The notes under the pieces were generated by a model. The model was not told the origin of the DNA. It did not search any database and worked only from the letters and a program-made list of their open reading frames with translations. A DNA stretch of 64,000 nt from Pantoea sp. A4 (GTDB taxonomy: Bacteria > Pseudomonadota > Gammaproteobacteria > Enterobacterales > Enterobacteriaceae). This document shows positions 36,936-47,612 of this stretch, in pieces. The stretch's first letter is position 1, and each line of letters starts with the position of its first letter. A program made the position numbers and the translations under genes. The stretch spans positions 124,001-188,000 of the forward strand of contig NZ_ALXE01000021.1 of assembly GCF_000295955.2 (NCBI RefSeq), given 5' to 3'.

Positions 36936-37262
36936 ATGCTACAACTTTCGGTTGTGCACCGGCTGCCGCAGCGCTTCCGCTGGGTTAGCGAACACCATAG
37001 TGCGGTAGAGATTGCGGAAGCGGGCGGGCTGATTAATGATGCTGATGTGGTAGCGCTACGCTTAATCAGCCACGATGGTTCATCTGCCTGGGAAATTTTG
37101 CGCCAGCTACAGGCGACACTGCGCGATATTCAGATTGAATGCCGGGTTGCCGAGTGTGGCGGCTATCCTTGCCTGTTGGTGCCTTGCGGTGATGAGAGCA
37201 CCACCAACTGCTGCCTGAAAAATCAGGGTGTGGCGATCGCCGAAACGTTCCCGGGTCACTAA
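36936..37262 (+). CDS. yejG: YejG family protein
   Basis: Small protein of 108 residues corresponding to E. coli YejG (114), of unknown biochemical function. Conserved parts are LQLSVVHRLPQRFRW at the start, VALRLISHDGSSAWEIL in the middle and the cysteine-containing block AECGGYPCLLV...CLKNQGVAIAETF at the end. ATG 36936 is preceded by GGGGACACTACT. No membrane segments. It lies between bcr and convergent yejF exactly as in E. coli, which supports the name despite modest overall identity. Confidence 0.9.
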   Translation: MLQLSVVHRLPQRFRWVSEHHSAVEIAEAGGLINDADVVALRLISHDGSSAWEILRQLQATLRDIQIECRVAECGGYPCLLVPCGDESTTNCCLKNQGVAIAETFPGH

Positions 37263-37316
37263 ATAACCCTGTTGCCAGTGCAATTCACCAATGCGCGAGT
37301 AAGACGTAGCGAGCCG

Positions 37317-38921
37317 TCACTTCGCTGGCTGATCCAGCGCTGAAGCCAGCAGCTCGCGCGTATAATCCGTGCCTGGTGCAGAAAACAGCGTCTCACAATC
37401 CCCTTGTTCAACCACTTCTCCCTGTCGTAATACCACCAGTTGATGGCAAAGCGAGCGCACCACCTGTAAATCATGGCTGATAAACAGGTAGGCTAACTGA
37501 CGCTGCTGTTGCAGGCGACGCAGTAAGGTCAATACCTGTTTCTGCACGGAACGATCCAGGGATGACGTTGGTTCGTCGAGAATGATCAGCTGCGGCTCAA
37601 GAATCAGCGCCCTGGCAATGGCAATTCGCTGACGCTGGCCACCGGAGAATTCAGCCGGATAGCGCTGACGGCTCTCAACATCTAACCCGACTTCGGCCAT
37701 CACAGCCTTTACTTTCTCTTCCTGTTCGGCAGCACTGAGCTCTGGCTGATGCACGCTCAGTCCTTCCGCAATAATCTGCTGTACCGTCATGCGCGGATTC
37801 AGGGATGAATTAGGGTCCTGAAACACCACCTGGATACGTTTACGTAAAGGTAACAGCTGTTTACGGCTGAGCTGGTGCAAAGGATGATCGTCAAACCAGA
37901 TTTCACCCTGTGCCCGGAGCAATCGCAATAGGGCTAGCGCCGCCGTACTTTTTCCTGAGCCGGATTCACCCACCAACCCCAGGCTTTCACCCCGGCGTAG
38001 GGTAAAACTCAGTGCGTTTAGCACCACTTTGTCGTCAACTTTGCGTTTGAACAGCCCCGACTTACGAGGAAAACTCACCTGTAAGCTGCGTACTTTTAGC
38101 AGCACGGCGGCATCGGCTGCTAATGGCAGGGCACGGCCTTCTGGCTCTGCGGCCAACAGTTCGCGCGTGTACGGGTGCGAGGGATGTTGAAACAGCGCGG
38201 TGGTCGTGCTGCTCTCCAGCGCGCGCCCATCCCGCATTACGGTCACGCGCTGTGCCAGCTGACGTACAATGTTCAGGTTATGGGTAATAAACAACATCGC
38301 CATATTCAGCTCACGCTGTAGCTCGCGGAGCAAGTGCAGGATTTGTGCCTGTACGGTGACATCCAGCGCGGTGGTGGGTTCATCGGCAATCAGCAGACGC
38401 GGTTGGGTGAGCAGGGCCATGGCGATCATGATGCGTTGGCGTTCGCCGCCGGAAAGCTGGTGTGGAAAATCCTGAAGGCGTGACAGTGGCTGGCGAATGC
38501 CTACACGATCCAGCCAACTGAGGATCTCGCCGCGTGCCGCTTCACGGCGCATCCCGCGGTGCAGAGAAAGCACCTCGTAGAGCTGCTTTTCTACCGTATG
38601 CAACGGATTGAGCGAGACCATCGGCTCCTGAAAAATCATCGCCATCTGATTGCCGCGCAGGCCACGCAGCGTGCGTTCGCTGGCTTTTAGCACATCGTTA
38701 CCGGCAAACAGGATCTCACCGCTGGTGTAGCTGACGTTGGCGGCGGGGAGCAGTTGCATCACGGAGAGGGCAGTTACGCTCTTCCCGGAGCCGGATTCGC
38801 CCACCAGCGCCAGCGTCTCTCCCGCGTCGATCTGCAAGGAGAGATCGTTGACCACGGGGCGTAGCTGGTCGCCCTGGCGAAAGGCCAGGGAGAGATGATT
38901 AATGCTCAGTAGCGGCGACAT
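37317..38921 (-). CDS. yejF: peptide ABC transporter ATPase YejF (double domain)
   Basis: ATPase of the YejABEF oligopeptide importer, which in E. coli is also the route for microcin C. The 534 residues contain two complete ABC domains in tandem: Walker [14 protein letters not shown] with signature LSGGERQRI and Walker [13 protein letters not shown] in the first half; [22 protein letters not shown] and [12 protein letters not shown] in the second. Last gene of yejA-yejB-yejE-yejF, starting two bases after the yejE stop. It faces yejG convergently with a short gap and no strong terminator. Confidence 0.97.
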   Translation of the reverse strand: MSPLLSINHLSLAFRQGDQLRPVVNDLSLQIDAGETLALVGESGSGKSVTALSVMQLLPAANVSYTSGEILFAGNDVLKASERTLRGLRGNQMAMIFQEPMVSLNPLHTVEKQLYEVLSLHRGMRREAARGEILSWLDRVGIRQPLSRLQDFPHQLSGGERQRIMIAMALLTQPRLLIADEPTTALDVTVQAQILHLLRELQRELNMAMLFITHNLNIVRQLAQRVTVMRDGRALESSTTTALFQHPSHPYTRELLAAEPEGRALPLAADAAVLLKVRSLQVSFPRKSGLFKRKVDDKVVLNALSFTLRRGESLGLVGESGSGKSTAALALLRLLRAQGEIWFDDHPLHQLSRKQLLPLRKRIQVVFQDPNSSLNPRMTVQQIIAEGLSVHQPELSAAEQEEKVKAVMAEVGLDVESRQRYPAEFSGGQRQRIAIARALILEPQLIILDEPTSSLDRSVQKQVLTLLRRLQQQRQLAYLFISHDLQVVRSLCHQLVVLRQGEVVEQGDCETLFSAPGTDYTRELLASALDQPAK

Positions 38922-38923
38922 AG

Positions 38924-39946
38924 TTAGCTTCCTCGGCTGGGATCGAAGGCATCGCGCACCGCTTCACCAATAAAAATCAGCAGCGAAAGCAGCAGTGCAA
39001 GCGTAATAAAGGCGGAAACACCGAGCCACGGGGCCTGGAGGTTATTTTTACCCTGTAACAGTAACTCTCCCAACGAAGGCGATCCGGGGGGTAAGCCGAA
39101 GCCAAGAAAATCAAGCGAGGTCAGCGTTGTGATTGACCCGCAGAGAATAAAGGGCAGGAAGGTTAAGGTTGCCACCATCGCATTCGGCAGCATGTGGCGT
39201 AACATGATGCGACCATCGCTGACGCCTAATGCCTGCGCCGCGCGGATATAGTCAAAGTTGCGGGTACGCAGGAATTCCGCTCGCACCACCCCTACCAGAC
39301 TCATCCAGCCAAAGACAATCGTGACCAGCAACAGCCACCAAAAGCCGGGCTGGATCACGCTGGAAAGCAGAATCAGCAGAAACAGCGACGGCATACCAGA
39401 CCACACTTCAATTAAGCGCTGGCCAATTAAGTCGACCTTGCCGCCAAAGTAACCCTGTACGGCACCCACTACAATGCCAATGACGCTAGAGACCAGCGTC
39501 AGCATCAGCCCAAACAGCAGTGAGATACGGGTGCCGTATAAAATGCGTGCCAGCACATCACCGCCATTGGCATCGGTTCCTAACCAGTTTTGCCCTGACG
39601 GAGGAGAAGGAAAGGGGAGCTGTGATGAGAAGTTGATGCTGCTATCGCTATAGCGAATCGGTGCCCACAACACCCAACCTTGCTGTTCAAGGCGCTGGCG
39701 CAGCCAGGGGTCCTGATAATCGGCGGCGGTGGCTAAATCGCCGCCGTAATCACTTTCACTGTAATTTTTCACCAGTGGGAAGTACCAGCGTTGCTGATAG
39801 TGCACTAGCAACGGTTTCTCGTTGGCTAACAATTCTGAACCGAGGCTCAGAATAAACAGCAGCAGAAAAATCCACAGTGACCAGTAACCGCGCCGGTTAT
39901 GACGAAAGCGCTGCCAGCGTTGTTGATTGACCAGCGAAAGTCTCAT
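38924..39946 (-). CDS. yejE: peptide ABC transporter permease YejE
   Basis: Inner-membrane permease subunit of the YejABEF importer, 340 residues. It has the OppC-type layout: an N-terminal cytoplasmic segment and helix ([19 protein letters not shown]), a periplasmic loop containing [21 protein letters not shown], then five helices with the EAA loop [20 protein letters not shown] that contacts YejF. ATG 39946 overlaps the yejB stop as ATGA, so translation is coupled. Ends SFDPSRGS-like. High confidence. Confidence 0.97.
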   Translation of the reverse strand: MRLSLVNQQRWQRFRHNRRGYWSLWIFLLLFILSLGSELLANEKPLLVHYQQRWYFPLVKNYSESDYGGDLATAADYQDPWLRQRLEQQGWVLWAPIRYSDSSINFSSQLPFPSPPSGQNWLGTDANGGDVLARILYGTRISLLFGLMLTLVSSVIGIVVGAVQGYFGGKVDLIGQRLIEVWSGMPSLFLLILLSSVIQPGFWWLLLVTIVFGWMSLVGVVRAEFLRTRNFDYIRAAQALGVSDGRIMLRHMLPNAMVATLTFLPFILCGSITTLTSLDFLGFGLPPGSPSLGELLLQGKNNLQAPWLGVSAFITLALLLSLLIFIGEAVRDAFDPSRGS

Positions 39947-41034
39947 TTGCGTCCCTCAAAATCAATGCGCGGGTCCACCAGCGTGTAAGTCAGATCGCTG
40001 AGAATATTCATCAGTAAACCAATCAGGGTAAAGATATACAGCGTGCCAAACATCACCGGGTAGTCACGTTGGATGGTGGCATCGTAGCCCAGTAGCCCCA
40101 AACCATTGAGAGAGAACATCACCTCAATCAGCACCGAACTGGTGAAGAACATGCTGATAAATGTGGCCGGGAAGCTGGCAATCACCAGCAGCATCGCATT
40201 GCGGAACACATGATGATAAAGGATGCGCCCCTCATCGAGGCCTTTAGCCCGCGCGGTGACCACGTACTGTTTGCGAATTTCATCGAGGAACGCATTCTTG
40301 GTCAGCATCGTCAACGTCGCGAAGCCGCCAATGACCGTAGCTAACACTGGCAAACTGATGTGCCACAAATAGTCGGTGATTTTGCCGTACCACGGCAGGC
40401 TATCGAACTGGGGTGAGGTGAGGCCACGCAGCGGGAACCAGTCAAGATAGCTCCCGCCCGCAAACAGCACAATCAACATAATGCCAAACAAGAAGGCGGG
40501 GACGGAGTAGCCGATGATAATCAGCGTGCTGCTCCAGATATCAAAGGCGCTGCCGTTGCGTACCGCTTTACGCACCCCGAGGGGAATCGACACCAGATAG
40601 ATAATCAAGGTGCTCCATAGCCCGAGGCTTATGGAGACCGGTAAGCTCTCTTTAATTAACTGAATCACGGAGGCGCTGCGGAACAGGCTGTTACCAAAGT
40701 CGAAGCGCACGTAATCCCACAGCATATCGACATAGCGCCGCCACAGCGGTTTATCGAAGCCGTAGCGGTGCTTAATTTCGGCGATCACTTCGGGATCAAG
40801 GCCGCGTGCGCCGCGATATTGGGTGCTGGCGGGATTGTCCATCGCCTGACGTCCGTGGCTGACGCTGGTATCCATATTGCCGGGCAGACCGTTGCTGCGG
40901 CCAAACTGAATATTGGCGAGTGCCTGATCGACTGGCCCTCCTGGCGCGATCTGAACAATAAAGAAATTGAGTGTGATGATCGCCCATAAGGTGGGGATCA
41001 CCAGCAGTAATCTACGCAGAAAATAAGCGGGCAA
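39943..41034 (-). CDS. yejB: peptide ABC transporter permease YejB
   Basis: OppB-type permease partner of YejE, 363 residues (364 in E. coli). The start selected is TTG 41034: it has GAGGAG six bases upstream and gives the family N-terminus [25 protein letters not shown] longer frame to 41085 would run through the yejA stop region and is unlikely. The EAA motif is present as [22 protein letters not shown], and [14 protein letters not shown] and [11 protein letters not shown] are conserved. The stop overlaps the yejE start. Confidence 0.95.
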   Translation of the reverse strand: MPAYFLRRLLLVIPTLWAIITLNFFIVQIAPGGPVDQALANIQFGRSNGLPGNMDTSVSHGRQAMDNPASTQYRGARGLDPEVIAEIKHRYGFDKPLWRRYVDMLWDYVRFDFGNSLFRSASVIQLIKESLPVSISLGLWSTLIIYLVSIPLGVRKAVRNGSAFDIWSSTLIIIGYSVPAFLFGIMLIVLFAGGSYLDWFPLRGLTSPQFDSLPWYGKITDYLWHISLPVLATVIGGFATLTMLTKNAFLDEIRKQYVVTARAKGLDEGRILYHHVFRNAMLLVIASFPATFISMFFTSSVLIEVMFSLNGLGLLGYDATIQRDYPVMFGTLYIFTLIGLLMNILSDLTYTLVDPRIDFEGRK

Positions 41035-41044
41035 ACCGATCTCC

Positions 41045-42853
41045 TCAGCGACGATCCGCCGGCAGGCGGGCAGCTTTGTTGACATCGTACCACCAGGTAT
41101 CCAGCCCGGTGCTAAACGCAGGCTTGATTTCCGGGTGGGAGAATTTATCCCAATAGGCCATACGCTGATCGGCGTTATACCATAGCGGGATCATGTACGC
41201 ATTCCACAGCAGGATGCGATCCAGCGCCTGACCCAAGGGCAGCAGGCGTTTTTCATCACCCTGACTGGCGATGATCAGCTTGATAAACTGATCGACCAGC
41301 GGATCTTTCACCCGACCACTGTTCCAGGATGAGGAGATGTAGTCGGACTGCCAGACAAAACGCAGGTCAGGCGAAGGGAAGGGCATTGCGAGGTACATGG
41401 TGGGGATCATATCGTAATCCCCTTCTCGCAGGCGGCGTAAAAACTGTGATGTATCGACCTGGCGCAGTGTCATGGTAATCCCAAGACGTGCGAGGCTGTG
41501 TTGGAAGGGAAGTGCCCACTCACTGGGTGTGCCAGACCGGAGTAATAGCTCGAAGGTGAAAGGCTGCCCGGTGACGGCATTCACCAACCGCTGATTTTTC
41601 ACTACCCAGCCTGCTTGTTGAAGTAAATCTAGTGCTTTCAGTAAGTTGTCACGATTAAAACCGCTGCCATCGGTGTGCGGTGGTTGATATTCATCATCAA
41701 AGACCGCCGCGGGCAGCTGCTTTTTATACGGGGCGAGCAGGACCAGCTGATCGGCATCCGGGTAGCCTTTTGCCGCATAGGCAGTGTTCTGGAAGTAGCT
41801 GTCGGTACGCTTATAAGCGCCATAGAACAGCGCTTTGTTCATCCACTCAAAATCAAAGGCCAGCGTTAATGCCTGGCGCACCCGGCGATCGGCAAACAGT
41901 GGGCGCTCATTATTGAACGCTAGCCAGCGCGTGTCCGTGGCGGCAGTGTTGGGCGCGGTGTATTTCACTATTTGATGATTATCGAAGTTGCGTCCCTGGT
42001 ATTCCGTTGCCCACTTTTTTCCGGACGATTCAGCACGCAGGTCGTAGGCGCCCGCTTTAAACGCCTCGAACGCGACATTGTCATCCAGGTAGTAGTCATA
42101 ACGCAGCGTATCGAAATTAAACCGTCCAAGATTCACCGGTAAATCCGCCGCCCAGTAATTTTTTACCCGACTGTATTCAATAAACTGGCCCTGTTTCCAG
42201 CGGGTGATCTGGTAGGGGCCGCTGGAGAGTGGCGGGGAACCTAGGGGTTCATTGAATTTTTTATCGTGCCAGAAGGCTTCAGGTAACACGGGTAACGTCA
42301 GCCAGCCAAGAATTTGGTCTTTATCGGGATGCGGTAAATCAATTCGCACTGTCAGCCGGTTCAGGGCGGTGACGGTCACGCCCCGATAGGCCACGCGGAA
42401 TTGTGGTACACCTTCGGTCATAAACTTTTTAAAGGTAAAGGCGACATCCTGCGCGGTAATGGCTGTGCCATCTTGAAACTGCGCGCGCGGGTTAATACTG
42501 ACTTCCATCCAGTGAAAATCGCTGGGGTAACGGGCAAAGGAGGCGATAAGCGGGTAGTAGCTGCCGGCTTCATCATCAGAGGTGGTAAACAGGCCGTCAT
42601 AGAGCGTATCGGTCCCGATTGCAGGATTACCGCGCGAGGCATAACGATTGAAATTGTCGTAGGTGCCCACCACAGCCATGGTCATCTTGCCGCCTTTGGG
42701 CGCCGCCGGATTGACGTAATCATAGTGATTAAAATCAACTGCATATTTGGGTTCACCCAGCCGCGCAAAGGCATAGCTATCATGGATGGTGGCCGCGCGT
42801 AGCGGTGTAGTCAGGCTCGCCAGCAGCAGGATGAAAACAAAGCGCAGTAGCAT
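41045..42853 (-). CDS. yejA: periplasmic peptide-binding protein YejA
   Basis: Solute-binding protein that captures oligopeptides (and microcin C in E. coli) for YejBEF. The 602-residue precursor starts with a signal peptide [20 protein letters not shown], followed by the mature family sequence ([30 protein letters not shown]). The SBP_bac_5 fold is supported by length and motifs such as [23 protein letters not shown] and [19 protein letters not shown] ending. First gene of the yej operon, 40 bases after pdeN on the same strand. The ribosome site region is unremarkable. Confidence 0.97.
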   Translation of the reverse strand: MLLRFVFILLLASLTTPLRAATIHDSYAFARLGEPKYAVDFNHYDYVNPAAPKGGKMTMAVVGTYDNFNRYASRGNPAIGTDTLYDGLFTTSDDEAGSYYPLIASFARYPSDFHWMEVSINPRAQFQDGTAITAQDVAFTFKKFMTEGVPQFRVAYRGVTVTALNRLTVRIDLPHPDKDQILGWLTLPVLPEAFWHDKKFNEPLGSPPLSSGPYQITRWKQGQFIEYSRVKNYWAADLPVNLGRFNFDTLRYDYYLDDNVAFEAFKAGAYDLRAESSGKKWATEYQGRNFDNHQIVKYTAPNTAATDTRWLAFNNERPLFADRRVRQALTLAFDFEWMNKALFYGAYKRTDSYFQNTAYAAKGYPDADQLVLLAPYKKQLPAAVFDDEYQPPHTDGSGFNRDNLLKALDLLQQAGWVVKNQRLVNAVTGQPFTFELLLRSGTPSEWALPFQHSLARLGITMTLRQVDTSQFLRRLREGDYDMIPTMYLAMPFPSPDLRFVWQSDYISSSWNSGRVKDPLVDQFIKLIIASQGDEKRLLPLGQALDRILLWNAYMIPLWYNADQRMAYWDKFSHPEIKPAFSTGLDTWWYDVNKAARLPADRR

Positions 42854-42893
42854 GGGTCAGGCAATTCCTCTTCAACATAGCATTGCCAGGGGG

Positions 42894-44459
42894 TTAACTG
42901 GCGATTTTTAGCGCTGCGTGTTGCTCAAACCAGCGAATCAGCCCTTCTGGTTTTAGCGGACGACTATACAAATAGCCCTGAAGGTGAGAGACACCGCGAT
43001 TGATGAGCCAGGCTTCTTGCTCGCGGGTTTCGACGCCTTCAGCCACGGTTTTTAGCTTTAGCTTGTGTGCCAGCTGCAATACCGTATCCAGCACTGGGGA
43101 GGTCAAGGTATCACTGCTGAGAGGCTGAATAAAACCACGATCGATTTTGAGATAGTCAAACGGGTACTTTTCCAGGTAGATCAGCGCGCTGTGCCCGGTG
43201 CCAAAATCATCAATCGCAATACGAATATCGTTTTGGCGTAGCCAGCTGAAAATCGCTTCAGCATTTTTTTCCCGCACCATAATGTGTTCAGTGATCTCGA
43301 ACACGTAGTTAAAGTGATTTTCAGGCATGGTGGCCACCCACTTCAGCACATCCTGGCGGAAACTGTCATCTTCCAGGTGGAGCGGTGACAGGTTTAACCC
43401 CAGATGTGTTCCTGCGGGAAGATGCTGGCACAGCATTTTGGCATCACGCGCCACTAGCTGGAACAGGTGGCGCGTCAGGGCAATAATGACGTTTTGTTTC
43501 TCGGCAACGCGGATAAAAATGTCAGGAGGAATCATTCCCTGGCGCGGGTGGTGCCAGCGCAGCAAGGCCTCAACACCGTAAGCTGAGCCGCTGGCACTGG
43601 CAATCAGCGGTTGGTATTCAACGTGAAATTCACCGCGCTTGATCGCCAGTAAAATCTGTTTGCCCGGATCGCACACGTAATACAAGGCCAGCCAGGCAAT
43701 CAACATCACCATCAGGGTCAGTGGGATGCCACCCAACGCGGTCAGTTGGTAATCACGCGCCGCAAGGTGTGAGCCATACAACGTAAATTCGAGTGGATAG
43801 CCTGCCACTGCGAGTCTGTGCAGTGGCAGAGCCGGTAGCCGATTCAGTGGCGTGAGCTGGCTTTGCCAGCTTGTCATGGCATTCCCATGGTTCTCTAAGG
43901 CAATACCGGTAATTTCTGGGTGATTCGCCATCATGAGCTGATAGGGGGCCAGCGTCAGATCCATCATCGTGAGCACGCCGGATTGCGCGCTGCCGGGTGT
44001 TTTCAGCCACATCACCAGCGCAGGTTTGCCGGGTTGAAACGACGTTCCCTTGATGAGCTGAATGTCACTGTCTTGTGTGGTGTCCACCTGTGCTGAAATG
44101 TCGCTTACCGGCAGATCAAAGGCACCGGTTGTGGATGAGCAGTACGCGTGGTCGTTATTCACCAAAAGAAGGGTACGCAGATCCCCGGCTATCGCCGCCC
44201 GGGAGCTGAGTTCCTGGCCAATGCTGTCGCAGGGCGTTTGAGTAAAAGGTAAGAGAGAGGAGAGCAGCCGTTGATGACTGTTGAGGTCTTTTTGTAGCGT
44301 CAGGCTGCTGGATTCAAGCAATTGCTGATGCTGAAGCTCCCGGTCGTGCCAGGTTAGCGTCAGCATGAGAGAACAATACAGGGCAAAGAATAACAGGCCG
44401 AACATGATAATGCGGCGCGAAAAAACTGCATGACGCAACGGCGTCTCTAACAGTGGCAT
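42894..44459 (-). CDS. pdeN: cyclic-di-GMP phosphodiesterase, CSS-EAL type
   Basis: Membrane c-di-GMP phosphodiesterase corresponding to E. coli PdeN (Rtn), 521 residues. Layout: helix 1 (IIMFGLLFFALYCSLMLTLTW), a periplasmic CSS domain with the redox-type cysteine pair (TPCDSIGQ and AYCSSTTGAFDLP), helix 2 (LTLMVMLIAWLALYYVC) and a cytoplasmic EAL domain. Catalytic motifs are intact: GVEALLRWHHP, ITEH, IDDFGTGHS, LKIDRGFI and VAEGVE. ATG 44459 has GGGGA nine bases upstream; ATG 44468 is too close to that ribosome site. Likely active as a hydrolase, activated when the cysteine pair is reduced. Confidence 0.94.
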   Translation of the reverse strand: MPLLETPLRHAVFSRRIIMFGLLFFALYCSLMLTLTWHDRELQHQQLLESSSLTLQKDLNSHQRLLSSLLPFTQTPCDSIGQELSSRAAIAGDLRTLLLVNNDHAYCSSTTGAFDLPVSDISAQVDTTQDSDIQLIKGTSFQPGKPALVMWLKTPGSAQSGVLTMMDLTLAPYQLMMANHPEITGIALENHGNAMTSWQSQLTPLNRLPALPLHRLAVAGYPLEFTLYGSHLAARDYQLTALGGIPLTLMVMLIAWLALYYVCDPGKQILLAIKRGEFHVEYQPLIASASGSAYGVEALLRWHHPRQGMIPPDIFIRVAEKQNVIIALTRHLFQLVARDAKMLCQHLPAGTHLGLNLSPLHLEDDSFRQDVLKWVATMPENHFNYVFEITEHIMVREKNAEAIFSWLRQNDIRIAIDDFGTGHSALIYLEKYPFDYLKIDRGFIQPLSSDTLTSPVLDTVLQLAHKLKLKTVAEGVETREQEAWLINRGVSHLQGYLYSRPLKPEGLIRWFEQHAALKIAS

Positions 44460-44612
44460 GAAGTGCATTCCCCTGGAAATTTTTTTCGTAAATTTACGCA
44501 CGACTGCTCTGAATAAGGAGATGAGAATATAACGAGTGCTATTCGGATGTCTCGTTATAATTATGATTCTCAATTACTTTTTTCGTGAGATGGAGAGAAG
44601 TGCAGCATTAAG

Positions 44613-44642
44613 ACGAAAAAAAACGCTGCATCGGCAGCGTTT
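44613..44642 (-). terminator. mepS terminator
   Basis: Arms AAACGCTGC (44621-44629) and GCAGCGTTT (44634-44642), loop of four; on the minus strand the stem is followed by eight uridines. It lies 43 bases after the mepS stop. Confidence 0.88.
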
Positions 44643-44684
44643 CTGTTTTCTCTGGCTGAGAAAGGAATCTTAGGAGGTGAGGCT

Positions 44685-45272
44685 TTAGCCTGGTGTCCCT
44701 GGGCGACGGATGCTTAATACCCGTCTTGCTTCGCGATAACGGTTTTTCCAGTAGCTGTCATTGAGATTGGAAATCATCACGCCATTACTGGTGGAAGCAT
44801 GAACAAAATTATCATTACCGAGGTAGATGCCTACGTGGCGGCCCGTGGAACCGGCACGGAACAGCACTAAATCACCGGGGCGCAATTTGCCGCGAGAGAC
44901 TTCTCTACCCGTGTCTTGCTGCTCTGACGTAGAACGTGGCAGATCAAGACCAAATTGTTCGCGGAAAGTACGTTGAACGAATGCTGAACAATCGATGCCG
45001 CGTTTAGTATCACCGCCTAAACGGTAACGAACGCCTTTCCAGTCGGCATATTGTTCCATGATGCGCGATTTAACATCGACATTACGCACCATCTGTTCAA
45101 ATTCATCCTGAGACGCCTGAAGTAAAAAACCATTGTGGTTGTTAACTTCATGATTCTCGTTTTTCGCGTTCTGACTGCTATGACCTGTAGTACATGCTGA
45201 GAGGAGGGTTGCCAAAAGCATTGCCGGGACAATCCGCCAGATGTATCTCAGTCTTGGTTGAGATTTGACCAT
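44685..45272 (-). CDS. mepS: murein DD-endopeptidase MepS (NlpC/P60 lipoprotein)
   Basis: Outer-membrane lipoprotein that cuts peptide crosslinks in peptidoglycan to allow sacculus growth. The 195-residue precursor has a lipoprotein signal ending in LLSAC (Cys27) and an NlpC/P60 domain with the catalytic Cys in [18 protein letters not shown] and histidines in GRHVGIYLG and FVHASTSNG. Length is slightly above E. coli (188), due to the linker after the lipid anchor. In E. coli, MepS abundance is set by Prc/NlpI proteolysis. It has its own terminator. The upstream gap of about 515 bases contains an unexplained hairpin. Confidence 0.97.
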   Translation of the reverse strand: MVKSQPRLRYIWRIVPAMLLATLLSACTTGHSSQNAKNENHEVNNHNGFLLQASQDEFEQMVRNVDVKSRIMEQYADWKGVRYRLGGDTKRGIDCSAFVQRTFREQFGLDLPRSTSEQQDTGREVSRGKLRPGDLVLFRAGSTGRHVGIYLGNDNFVHASTSNGVMISNLNDSYWKNRYREARRVLSIRRPGTPG

Positions 45273-45380
45273 TATTGTTTCTTTCCTTCGATGTCCTTTT
45301 ACGACAAATGTCGTCAGCCAGATGACAAAAACGAGATGAGATTAATAAGAGTGAAACCGACAAACAATTCCTTAATGGTC

Positions 45381-45406
45381 AAAATGTGTTTCAGGACACA
45401 TTTTTT
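45381..45406 (+). terminator. orphan terminator-like hairpin upstream of mepS
   Basis: AAAATGTGT (45381-45389) and ACACATTTT (45396-45404) form a perfect stem with a six-base loop and six uridines on the plus strand (45401-45406). No plus-strand gene precedes it. Either a small RNA ends here or it is a structure in the leftward mepS leader. The remainder of 45273-45738 shows no gene I can support. Confidence 0.6.
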
Positions 45407-45738
45407 AATCAGGAAGCGCCGAATTTTCTGCTGTTGTTATCTCACTGCGACTGAGATTAACTGATCCGAGACGCCGTGGCGAGCGGTTTTAGCCAAATTC
45501 TTATAGGTTTTTTTGATGTGAAATCAAACTGTCACACGCTGTTCACTTTTACGCCACTGAAGAGTATTTTTTACGAAATAAAACGGCAGATCGCGGTCGG
45601 AAGCGGGTTGTAACGGGGTTTTTAAGACTTTTCTGGCTGGACATCGATAATTAAACTTCAACGATTTTTCGCCTACAACATAATCTTTTCCTTTGGCGGA
45701 ATAACCTTAGTAGAAATAGATAATAACCAGCAATTGTT

Positions 45739-45782
45739 AAGCCCTGGCGGGTGGAAATTTATCCACTCTATCGCCAGGGCTT
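45739..45782 (-). terminator. lpxT 3' hairpin
   Basis: Long arms AAGCCCTGGCG (45739-45749) and CGCCAGGGCTT (45772-45782), with an inner GTGGA/TCCAC stem, start just beyond the lpxT stop codon on the minus strand. The uridine run is poor (UUAAC), so the structure may act as a stabiliser or Rho-dependent end. Confidence 0.65.
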
Positions 45783-45787
45783 ATCAG

Positions 45788-46498
45788 TTACGCAGCGGGC
45801 TTATATTTTCCCGGCATTTTACGGTATAGCCAGTCGATAATCTTATCGGTCAGCGGTGTGAGCAGACACCAGCTTAAGCCCACCAGCACCACGGTCATGG
45901 AACCGACAGCAATATCGGTGAACCAGTGTGCGCCCGCCATTACACGTGGCAGCGCAAAGACAAAAACAATCACCAGACCGGCAATAAACGCTCTCGCGCC
46001 AAAATAACGCCACATAAAGCAGGCAAAAATAATCAGCATCATGCCGTGGTCGCCAGGGAAACTATTTCCTGAGGCATCTTTGGCCGGAATGCCGGTCAGT
46101 TCACTGACGCGATGCACATCCTTAAAGAACAGCGTTGGGCTGGCATGATGAACCGGAATCAAATGGCCCAACTGGTTAAGCACCACGGCCGTCAACAGCA
46201 TGGTCACCCCAATCGCTAACATGCGGCGTTTGCCCTGCGGGGTTTGCTTGCGCCAGAAGAACAGGTACAGGCAGCCCATGGCGAGCAGTGAAACCAGATC
46301 AAAGCCGCGGAAATTGGTAATGGCGACCAGCATGGCGAAGCCGGGATGGGTCACCATTTTGCTGTTAAAGCTGTAGAAAATGTCTTTATCCAACGCAAAC
46401 CAGAATCCATGGTCTGGCGGCAGATACCAGGAGAAGAACAGGACCAGACCGAGCAGGTTAAGCAGCAGAATGGTAATAAGACGAGTCGCGCGCATCAT
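45788..46498 (-). CDS. lpxT: lipid A phosphotransferase LpxT (PAP2 family)
   Basis: Inner-membrane enzyme that transfers a phosphate from undecaprenyl pyrophosphate to lipid A 1-phosphate on the periplasmic side. 236 residues, with several hydrophobic helices and the PAP2 catalytic motifs KDASGNSFPGDHGMM (conserved His) and MAGAHWFTDI. The N-terminus RLITILLLNLLGLVLFFSWYLPPDHGFW aligns with E. coli. Starts at 46498 and 46495 are both possible; 46498 is given. It lies 37 bases after yeiR on the same strand, as in E. coli. Activity is PmrA-regulated in E. coli; no such site is claimed here. Confidence 0.95.
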   Translation of the reverse strand: MMRATRLITILLLNLLGLVLFFSWYLPPDHGFWFALDKDIFYSFNSKMVTHPGFAMLVAITNFRGFDLVSLLAMGCLYLFFWRKQTPQGKRRMLAIGVTMLLTAVVLNQLGHLIPVHHASPTLFFKDVHRVSELTGIPAKDASGNSFPGDHGMMLIIFACFMWRYFGARAFIAGLVIVFVFALPRVMAGAHWFTDIAVGSMTVVLVGLSWCLLTPLTDKIIDWLYRKMPGKYKPAA

Positions 46499-46535
46499 AA
46501 TCACTCAAAGTCGAAATGGGGGAAACCTACTCCGC

Positions 46536-47510
46536 TTAGGTTAAACGAAGCTTCAACAGCTGGGATTGTAGTCGATTCCAGTCCATCTGCTCGCGATGTA
46601 TCAGCTCAATTCGGCTATCTGTGGTGCTTTCATCCTGCAGTGTGATCTGGACATCATCGCCCTGGCGGTTAAGTGTCAATACACCTTGTGGCGTCCTCAG
46701 TCGTCCTTTTACGCGTTCAACCGGGAGTTCTGCCAGCCAGGCTTGTACGCCTTCACCATCAAATTCGGTGTCAGCATCAAATAGCCAGCCGCAAGAGAAG
46801 TAGCCCTGGCCCTGATTGACGGCACGGCGCCAGCGAGTCGGCCCGTCCAGTTTCAATGCGGCAAAGCCGCTGCGGTCGGGGTGATGATGGTGATGGCGTG
46901 CATCAGGCAACGCTGTGGCAGGGTCGCGTGGGTGATCGAGCAGCGAAAGGGGAATATCACCCCACTGGGCAGTGACCAGCGGACGCACCCGTGCTTGTTG
47001 CTGTTGCCATTGTGCCAGGCGAGTGTGGTCTTCCGCCATCCAGCGGTCAGCTTTGCTGGCAACAATCACATCAGCGGCGGTGAGCTGATCGCGAAAATTT
47101 TCATCAGACAGGATCTTTTCATCTGCTAGCTGGCGCGGGTCCAGCAACGTCAGGGTGGCATTTAATTGCAGCCAGTCGGCATACACATCGGAACTGAGCA
47201 ATTTCAGCAGCTGTTTAGGGTGGCCTAAGCCGGTGGGTTCAATCAACAGACGATCGGGCTTGTGCTGTTGTAACAGGCTGTTCAGGCCGACCTGCATCGG
47301 CAGTCCGTTGACGCAGCACATACAACCACCAGGGATCTCTTTTAGCGTGGCTCCGCCTGCGCGCAGCAGGGCACCATCAATGCCTATTTCCCCAAACTCA
47401 TTGACCAGAATGGCCCAGTTTTCATTCGCTGGTTTTTTTTGCAGCAACTGTAATAACAGCGTGGTTTTACCGCTGCCGAGAAAACCGGTGATCAGGTTTA
47501 CCTTGGTCAT
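46536..47510 (-). CDS. yeiR: zinc-binding GTPase YeiR (COG0523)
   Basis: G3E-family metallochaperone-like GTPase, 324 residues (328 in E. coli). It has Walker A GFLGSGKTTL at residues about 9-18, the metal-binding CxCC motif in IPGGCMCCVNGLP, the guanine-specificity motif SKAD and a C-terminal CobW-type domain (KGRLRTPQGVLTLNRQGDD). A notable run of five histidines (DARHHHHHPD, about residue 205) sits in the linker, where E. coli has only scattered His, suggesting metal binding or buffering. ATG 47510. Upstream of lpxT in the same direction. Confidence 0.95.
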   Translation of the reverse strand: MTKVNLITGFLGSGKTTLLLQLLQKKPANENWAILVNEFGEIGIDGALLRAGGATLKEIPGGCMCCVNGLPMQVGLNSLLQQHKPDRLLIEPTGLGHPKQLLKLLSSDVYADWLQLNATLTLLDPRQLADEKILSDENFRDQLTAADVIVASKADRWMAEDHTRLAQWQQQQARVRPLVTAQWGDIPLSLLDHPRDPATALPDARHHHHHPDRSGFAALKLDGPTRWRRAVNQGQGYFSCGWLFDADTEFDGEGVQAWLAELPVERVKGRLRTPQGVLTLNRQGDDVQITLQDESTTDSRIELIHREQMDWNRLQSQLLKLRLT

Positions 47511-47612
47511 TTCCTTGCCCCCACTGAGTCATGCCGCCACGTAATGAAACAGCGCACGGCGGAAAAGTGTTATTTTATAACAGAGTAGGGGCAGGAAAAG
47601 TACGGGATGTGC

